In this document: positions 28,360 to 33,762 of the stretch, in pieces | Layout: each line of letters starts with the position of its first letter | Numbering within the stretch: the stretch's first letter is position 1 | Assembly (NCBI RefSeq): GCF_001673535.1 | Contig: NZ_LZLY01000113.1 | Span: forward strand, 1 to 33,762 | DNA: 33,762 nt | Origin: Mycobacterium sp. 1081908.1 | GTDB lineage: Bacteria; Actinomycetota; Actinomycetes; Mycobacteriales; Mycobacteriaceae | Direction of reading: 5' to 3' | Notes under the pieces: generated by a model | What the model saw: only the letters and a program-made list of their open reading frames with translations | Told to the model about the DNA's origin: nothing | Database searches by the model: none | Translations under genes and position numbers: made by a program

Positions 28360-29117
28360 CCGCGCTCGCCGCGCTCACCGAGCGCGCGGTGCAGAACGCG
28401 ATGCGCAACGATCTGATATTCGCGGTTGTGTCGCCCGCGCTGAACTTCGTCGTCTTCAACTTCATGCTGGGCAACGTGATCGACACCGGCGGCATGAGCT
28501 ACCCGCAGTACGTCCTGCCGGTCGTCGTCATCCAGGTGATCTTTCTCGGCGCGCTGACGACCATCGACCGTGCCGCCCAGGACGAGCGGAGCGACTTCGC
28601 CGATCGGCTCCGCACGCTTCCCATATCCACGGTCACGCCCCTGATGGCGCGCATGTCGTATTGCCTGTTTCGCGGCACCCTCGGCCTGCTCGCCGCGATC
28701 GCCATTGGGTACGCGTTCGGCTTCCGGATGTTCGGCGGGTTGATCTACGCGGCCGCCTTCGCCGGCCTCACCCTCGTGCTGACGCTGGCGCTGTCGCTCG
28801 CCGCCGATGCGGCCGGGGTGGTGTCCGTCGCCTCGCAAGGTCGGTTCGCGAGCAGCGGGGTGCTGGATCAATTGCTCCTCGTTCCCCAGATGCTGCTGGT
28901 CATGCTGTCCACCGGGATGGCGCCGGCCGACTCATTCCCCGACTGGCTCAATCCGTTCGTGCGCTACCAGCCCGTCTCGCAGGTGACGCAGACCCTGCGT
29001 GGATTCACCACCGGCCATGTCGCGGTGGGCAATTTGGCGATCAGCTTGGCGTGGTGTCTGGGGCTGCTGGCGGTGTTCGGTGCGATCGCCGTGCGGGTGC
29101 AGGGGCGTCCGCAATGA
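28356..29117 (+). CDS. drrB: DrrB-like ABC-2 membrane protein
   Basis: A 253-residue permease with about six membrane segments, of the ABC-2 family. The GTG start overlaps the drrA stop (GTGA), which signals translational coupling. Features are an amphipathic N-terminal helix (LTERAVQNAMRND), then hydrophobic spans near 22-40, 52-70, 95-125, 130-155, 170-190 and 220-245. The segment RTLPISTVTPLMARM between spans is typical of Drr-type permeases. It would pair with DrrC to form the channel. Confidence 0.92.
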   Translation: MTALAALTERAVQNAMRNDLIFAVVSPALNFVVFNFMLGNVIDTGGMSYPQYVLPVVVIQVIFLGALTTIDRAAQDERSDFADRLRTLPISTVTPLMARMSYCLFRGTLGLLAAIAIGYAFGFRMFGGLIYAAAFAGLTLVLTLALSLAADAAGVVSVASQGRFASSGVLDQLLLVPQMLLVMLSTGMAPADSFPDWLNPFVRYQPVSQVTQTLRGFTTGHVAVGNLAISLAWCLGLLAVFGAIAVRVQGRPQ

Positions 29118-29905
29118 GCGCGCCCGCACCGCCGCGGAGTTCCCTGGCCAGCGAAACCCTGCTGTTCGCAAGCCATCTGCTCACCCGGTGGCGGCGCCAG
29201 CCGATGGTGCTGATCCAGGCCCTGGTGTTCCCGACCTTTCTGCTGATCGCCTACAAACTGCTGGTCGGCAAGTCGATAATCAGGATCACCGGCACGGAAA
29301 GTCTCTACGGCCTGGTGCCGATGTGTGCCGTCGCCGGTGCGATGTTCGGGGCGCTCGCGACCGGCCGCCGCATGTGGATCGACCGCGACAGCGGCCTGAT
29401 CGGCCGGCTGTGGGTGTTTCCCGTGCACCGGGCGAGCGCGCTGACCGGCCGGCTGCTCGCCGAGGCCGCGCGCACGCTGGTGAGTGCCTCGCTGATCACG
29501 GCGGTCGGTGTCGTACTCGGGCTTCGCTTCAAAGGCGGCCTGCTCAACGTCATCCCGTTCATATTGGTGCCGGCGCTGGTGGTGGTCGTCTTCTCGATGG
29601 CGGTGATCGCGATCGCGGTGCGCGCCCGGACCGGTTCCGCGCTCATGTGGCTGGGGGTGCCGTCCACCGGTGCGGTGTTCGCCAGTTCCGGTGTCGTTCC
29701 CACGCAAACGCTGCCCTCGTGGGTGCGCTTGGAGATCCGCCTCCAACCGATGTGGGCGACGATCGAGTCGATGCGGGGGCTGGCCCAGGGCGGTCCCGTG
29801 CTGTGGCCGCTGCTGGTGACCCTCGCGTGGGCCCTCGGTCTCGCCGCGGTGCTCGGGCCGCTGGCCGTCCGCGGTTACCGCGCCGCCGCCGAATCGGGGC
29901 ACTGA
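29114..29905 (+). CDS. drrC: DrrC-like ABC-2 membrane protein
   Basis: A 263-residue permease with about six hydrophobic segments, distantly similar to the drrB product. The ATG overlaps the drrB stop (ATGA). The segment GRLWVFPVHRASALTGRLLAE corresponds to the intracellular loop seen in Drr permeases, here with 'FPVHRAS' where DrrB has 'LPISTV'. It is expected to form a heterodimer with DrrB. The glycosyltransferase gene follows 25 bases later, so the export and sugar-transfer genes are co-transcribed. Confidence 0.92.
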   Translation: MSAPAPPRSSLASETLLFASHLLTRWRRQPMVLIQALVFPTFLLIAYKLLVGKSIIRITGTESLYGLVPMCAVAGAMFGALATGRRMWIDRDSGLIGRLWVFPVHRASALTGRLLAEAARTLVSASLITAVGVVLGLRFKGGLLNVIPFILVPALVVVVFSMAVIAIAVRARTGSALMWLGVPSTGAVFASSGVVPTQTLPSWVRLEIRLQPMWATIESMRGLAQGGPVLWPLLVTLAWALGLAAVLGPLAVRGYRAAAESGH

Positions 29906-29930
29906 CACAACTGAAAGGTCAAGACTCGCA

Positions 29931-31205
29931 ATGAAATTTGCGCTGGCGTGCTACGGGGCGCGTGGCGATGTCGAGCCCTCCGTGGTCGTGGGCCGTGAGC
30001 TGACGCGCCGGGGGCATGACGTGCGCATCGCGGTACCGCCCAACCTGGTCGGTTTCGCCGAGGCGGCAGGGGTTGCGGCCGTCGGCTACGGTCTCGACTC
30101 GCGGATCATCATGGACGTGCAGCGCGACTACTGGACGCTGTTGTTTCGCCGCCCGTGGCGGATGCAGGAGCTGGACAGGCTGGGGCGCGAAATCGCGGAG
30201 ATCGTGAGCCGATGCTGGACGGAGGAGGCGTTCGACACGCTGCAGTCGCTGGGGGACGGCGCCGACCTGATCATCTCCGGCTATGGTTTCGAGCAGTTCC
30301 CCTTCAATGTCGCTGAGTTCTACGACATTCCGTTCGCCATGCTGCATTGGTTCCCGATCCGGGCCAACGGGAAGGTGATGCCGTTGCTGCCGGCGCCGTT
30401 GGGCCGCGCCGCAATGCGGGGATACGAGCGGATGACGTGGGGCGGTCCGGCGAAGAAAGCCGAGGACGCGCAACGCCGGCTGCTCGGTCTGCCCGAGGCG
30501 ACCCGGCCCTGGCCGCGCCGGATCGAAGACCGCGGATCTCTTGAAATCCAGGGCTACGACCGGCTTTTCGTTCCGGGGCTCGAGGCCGAGTGGGCGAAAT
30601 GGGATGGCAAGCGCCCCCTCGTCGGCACGCTGACGCTGGGGTTCCCACAGGATGCCGACGACGAGGTCTTGTCGTGGATCGGGGCCGGAACACCGCCGAT
30701 TTGCTTCGCCTTCGGCAGTCTCGCAGTCGAATCCGCCGCCACCGTGCTGGCCATGATCGCCGCGGCTTGCGAGCGGCTGGGGGAGCGGGCGCTGGTCTGC
30801 GCGGGCGTCAGCGACTTCAGCGATATCCACCAGTTCGACCACGTCAAGGTCGTGGGTGCGGTGAATTACGAGGCGATTTTTCCGGCCTGCCGCGCGGTGG
30901 TCCATCACGGCGGCGCGGCCACCACCGCCACGTGCCTGCGCTCCGGAGTGCCACAGGTGGTGCTCTGGACGTTCTATGACCAGCCGTTGGAGGGGGCGGC
31001 GCTCAAACGCCTGGGGGTGGGCACCTACCGGCGTCTATCGACCACCACCGAAGACTCGCTGGTCAAGGACCTACGCCGGATCCTCGCCCCGGAATACCGC
31101 AGCCGGGCCCGCGAGCTTGCCCCACGGATGACCAAACCCGCCGAAAGCGTCGCGGCCGCCACCGATCTCGTCGAAAATTTCGCCCGCTTACAGCGGGTCG
31201 GCTAA
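29931..31205 (+). CDS. GT1-family (UDP-glycosyltransferase-like) enzyme, copy 2
   Basis: A 424-residue GT-B glycosyltransferase, paralogous to the gene at 18212. Both share the MK..LA.YG.RGDVEP start, the RRGHDV..AVPP segment and a C-terminus of the form MTKPAESV..A. About two thirds of the first 60 residues are identical by eye. The donor-site motif near residue 323 reads [19 protein letters not shown], with Ala in place of the second Gly of copy 1's HHGGAG. AAGG at 29921-29924 (in GAAAGGTCAAG) serves as ribosome-binding site. It lies inside the drrABC-FAAL/PKS operon and may attach the first or a further sugar to the polyketide-derived lipid. Confidence 0.93.
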   Translation: MKFALACYGARGDVEPSVVVGRELTRRGHDVRIAVPPNLVGFAEAAGVAAVGYGLDSRIIMDVQRDYWTLLFRRPWRMQELDRLGREIAEIVSRCWTEEAFDTLQSLGDGADLIISGYGFEQFPFNVAEFYDIPFAMLHWFPIRANGKVMPLLPAPLGRAAMRGYERMTWGGPAKKAEDAQRRLLGLPEATRPWPRRIEDRGSLEIQGYDRLFVPGLEAEWAKWDGKRPLVGTLTLGFPQDADDEVLSWIGAGTPPICFAFGSLAVESAATVLAMIAAACERLGERALVCAGVSDFSDIHQFDHVKVVGAVNYEAIFPACRAVVHHGGAATTATCLRSGVPQVVLWTFYDQPLEGAALKRLGVGTYRRLSTTTEDSLVKDLRRILAPEYRSRARELAPRMTKPAESVAAATDLVENFARLQRVG

Positions 31206-31236
31206 CCGAAAAACCTTCTGGCCTAGGAATTCCCCG

Positions 31237-33762
31237 ATGATTCGTGCTGATTCTCCGCAAGGACACGGGAATTCCGTCCCCGCTGTGCTGCGGGAACGCG
31301 CTAATTTGCGGCCCGGTGAGACGGCGTTCACGTTTGTCGATTACGAGCGGGACTGGGCGGGCGTTCCGGAAAGCCTGACGTGGTCGCAGCTGTATCGGCG
31401 CACGCGGAATGTGGCGCGCGAACTCAGCTCGTGCGGGTCGATGGGCGATCGCGCGGTGATCGCGGCGCCGCAGGGACTCGGCTACGTCGCCGGCTTTCTC
31501 GGCGCGCTGCAGGCCGGTCGGATCGCGGTTCCGCTGTCGGTTCCGCTGGGTGGCGTCACCGATGAGCGGTTCATCTCGGTACTGAGTGACGCGTCGCCCT
31601 CGGCGATTCTCACGACATCGTCTGTGGCGGGCAACATCGTCGAATACCTCAAGTCGAAGCCCGGTGAGCCAGCGCCGCCGGTCATCGAGGTCGATTTGCT
31701 GGACCTCGACTCCGAGAATGGTCCCGCCGCCGAGGTCCAGGGGCGGCCGGAGATCGCGTATTTGCAGTACACGTCCGGGTCGACGCGCACTCCGAAGGGC
31801 GTCGAGATCTCCCACGAAAACATCGTGGCCAACTTCGAGCAGATCAATGTGGACATCTTTGGCGGGATCGCCCCAGAGGACACCACGATGGTGTCCTGGC
31901 TGCCGTTCTATCACGACATGGGTTTGTATCTGGCGATCGTCTTTCCCGTTCTGTCGGGATGCCCCGCCCAGGTCACCAGCCCGGCGGCGTTCCTGCAACG
32001 ACCCGCCCGATGGGTGCAGTCGCTGGCGAGCAACAGCCACGCATTCTCGGCGGGGCCGAACTTCGCCTTCGAACTGGCGGCCCGAAAGACCTCCGACGAC
32101 GACATGGCCGGGCTCGACCTCGGCAACGTCCTCGGCATCCTCAACGGCAGCGAGCGAGTGCAACCCGCGACGTTGCAGCGCTTCGCCGAGCGGTTCGCCC
32201 GCTTCAACTTTCACGACCGGATGTTGCGGCCCGCGTATGGGATGGCGGAAGCGACCGTGTACATCGCGACGCGCGAAGCGGGCCAGTCGCCGGAAATCGT
32301 TCACTTCGAATCGGAGAAGCTGACCGCCGGGCACGCGAAACGATGCGGGGACGGCGGCACGCCGCTGGTGAGTTACGGCGTGCCACGGTCGCCCGCGGTG
32401 CGCATCGTCGACCCCGATACGGCCACCGAGTGTCCGGCGGGAACCGTCGGTGAGATCTGGGTGCAGGGCGACAATGTCGCGCAAGGATATTGGGGAAATC
32501 CTCCCGGCACCGAGGGTATGTTCGGCGCAACCCTGGTCGGGGCGTCGGCCGGCGCGTCCGAGGGGCCGTGGCTGCGGTCCGGGGATTTGGGCTTCTTCTC
32601 CGACGGCGAGCTGTTCATCATCGGCCGCATCAAGGACCTGTTGATCGTCTACGGGCGCAACCATTCTCCCGATGACATCGAGGCGACGATCCAGGAGATC
32701 ACCCGGGGCCGCTGCGTGGCGATCGGGGTTCCGGATGACGGCGGCCTGGAGAGCCTGGTCGCCATTGCCGAGCTCAAGAATCGGGACGAACCCGAAGAGG
32801 CCGCGATGCGGCGGATGGGCGCCCTCAGGCGCGAAATCGCCACCGCCATATCCAGGGCACACGGCCTGGGCGTGGCGGATCTCGTTCTGGTGCCGCCTGG
32901 TTCGATTCCCATCACGACGAGCGGCAAGGTCCGCCGACGGGACTGCGTGCAGCTGTATCTGCGCGACGAGTTCACCCGGTTGGACGGGTCGATCCGCCGG
33001 CCGGCGCCGCGAGCGGTCGAGGACGTGGATGTGGTCGCCGGCACCGACTCCGGCACCGACTCCGGATGGACTCAACGCCTGCGCACGCTGCGCCGCCAGC
33101 AGCAGACGCTCCGCCGCCAGGAGCGCGACCTGCTGGTGGGGCTGGTCTGTGCGCAGGCGGCGGCGGTGTTGGGGCGTCCGAGCCCGCACGACATCGACCC
33201 CGAATGCGCGTTCGGGGACCTGGGTTTTGATTCGGTGAAGGCCACCGAATTGCTGGATCGGCTCAGGACCGAAACCGAGCTGCCGTTGCCGCCCACCCTG
33301 GCGTTCGACTATCCGACCCCCGAGGAGTTGGCCGCCCACCTGGGCGGGCTATTGGATGGGTCGGTCGCGGCGGCACCCGCGGTGGAATCGCGGGTGGGGG
33401 TGGACGAGCCGATTGCGGTGGTGGGCATGGCATGTCGGTTCCCGGGTGGGGTGGATTCGCCGGCGGCGTTGTGGGATTTGGTGGCTACGGGCACCGACGC
33501 GGTCGGGGGTTTTCCGGCCGATCGGGGCTGGAACCTCGCGGAGTTGTTCGATCCCGATCCGGATGCGGTGGGCAAGACGTACACCCGCGCCGGTGGGTTT
33601 TTGGCGGACGCGGCCGGGTTCGACGCCGGGTTCTTCGGGATTTCGGCGCGCGAGGCGTTGAGCATGGATCCGCAGCAGCGGTTGTTGCTGGAGGTGTGCT
33701 GGGAAGCGTTGGAAACGGCCCGAATTGACCCGGCCGGGTTGGCGCGCACGGAGACCGGGGTG
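31237..33762 (+). CDS. Fused fatty acyl-AMP ligase, acyl carrier domain and type I PKS (N-terminal 842 residues)
   Basis: The frame is open from ATG 31237 to the window end, so the gene continues. Residues 1-~590 are a FAAL. They carry [19 protein letters not shown] (ATP site, ~177), WLPFYHDMG (~220), the [18 protein letters not shown] segment typical of FAALs, RSGDLGFF (~448), [10 protein letters not shown] (~474) and TTSGKVRRR with the catalytic Lys at 564. Residues ~620-705 are an acyl carrier domain; Ser666 in [12 protein letters not shown] is the phosphopantetheine site. From ~725 a ketosynthase begins ([15 protein letters not shown] and [18 protein letters not shown]). Its active-site Cys is beyond the window. 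The FAAL would load an acyl-AMP onto its own carrier to prime polyketide extension, the job FadD26 and PpsA share as separate proteins in M. tuberculosis. Confidence 0.95.
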   Translation, partial: MIRADSPQGHGNSVPAVLRERANLRPGETAFTFVDYERDWAGVPESLTWSQLYRRTRNVARELSSCGSMGDRAVIAAPQGLGYVAGFLGALQAGRIAVPLSVPLGGVTDERFISVLSDASPSAILTTSSVAGNIVEYLKSKPGEPAPPVIEVDLLDLDSENGPAAEVQGRPEIAYLQYTSGSTRTPKGVEISHENIVANFEQINVDIFGGIAPEDTTMVSWLPFYHDMGLYLAIVFPVLSGCPAQVTSPAAFLQRPARWVQSLASNSHAFSAGPNFAFELAARKTSDDDMAGLDLGNVLGILNGSERVQPATLQRFAERFARFNFHDRMLRPAYGMAEATVYIATREAGQSPEIVHFESEKLTAGHAKRCGDGGTPLVSYGVPRSPAVRIVDPDTATECPAGTVGEIWVQGDNVAQGYWGNPPGTEGMFGATLVGASAGASEGPWLRSGDLGFFSDGELFIIGRIKDLLIVYGRNHSPDDIEATIQEITRGRCVAIGVPDDGGLESLVAIAELKNRDEPEEAAMRRMGALRREIATAISRAHGLGVADLVLVPPGSIPITTSGKVRRRDCVQLYLRDEFTRLDGSIRRPAPRAVEDVDVVAGTDSGTDSGWTQRLRTLRRQQQTLRRQERDLLVGLVCAQAAAVLGRPSPHDIDPECAFGDLGFDSVKATELLDRLRTETELPLPPTLAFDYPTPEELAAHLGGLLDGSVAAAPAVESRVGVDEPIAVVGMACRFPGGVDSPAALWDLVATGTDAVGGFPADRGWNLAELFDPDPDAVGKTYTRAGGFLADAAGFDAGFFGISAREALSMDPQQRLLLEVCWEALETARIDPAGLARTETGV

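Noticed and set aside
1..33762. Insertion sequences, integrases or tRNA genes that would explain acquisition of the lipid locus
   Set aside because: None was recognised in the window; the only sign of insertion is the synteny break after bioA.

Overview
The window is high-GC mycobacterial DNA. The presence of PE and PE_PGRS genes, MmpS/MmpL transporters, RipD and a treX-treY cluster points to a slow-growing Mycobacterium of the type that carries PE_PGRS genes. The species cannot be fixed from the sequence. The gene order from treY to bioA (positions 1-8316) matches M. tuberculosis Rv1563c-Rv1568 as I know it.

Region 1 (1-8316) is conserved core. It holds the start of treY, treX, a membrane acyltransferase with a C-terminal SGNH-like domain, the catalytically dead NlpC/P60 protein RipD, and a small membrane protein, all on the minus strand, followed by a divergent bioA. 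The first 257 bases are a perfect 77-bp inverted repeat around a 103-bp centre. It breaks treY and looks like a fold-back or contig-end artefact.

Region 2 (8416-23569) starts where bioF and bioD would be expected. After a YbjN-like gene and a PE gene comes a minus-strand block: an HxxxDG acyltransferase, then mmpS-mmpL-mmpL. A divergent GT1 glycosyltransferase, a GMC flavin oxidoreductase with a cysteine cluster, a GT4 glycosyltransferase and a Gfo/Idh/MocA oxidoreductase follow.

Region 3 (23832-27305) is one large PE_PGRS gene. Its second half is a tandem array of about nine 67-residue (201-bp) units.

Region 4 (27430-33762) is a tight plus-strand operon: drrA-drrB-drrC, a second GT1 glycosyltransferase, and the first 842 codons of a giant protein. 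That protein fuses a fatty acyl-AMP ligase (FAAL) to an acyl carrier domain and the start of a polyketide ketosynthase; it runs off the window.

Taken together, positions ~9256-33762 look like a lipid or glycolipid assembly and export locus. The FAAL would start a polyketide chain from a fatty acid, the acyltransferase would esterify, three glycosyltransferases and two oxidoreductases would build or modify sugars, and MmpS/MmpL and DrrABC would export the product. It mixes the transporter layout of glycopeptidolipid loci (mmpS-mmpL-mmpL) with the drrABC plus FAAL/PKS layout of the PDIM/PGL locus. No peptide synthetase or methyltransferase is seen in the window. The product is unknown.
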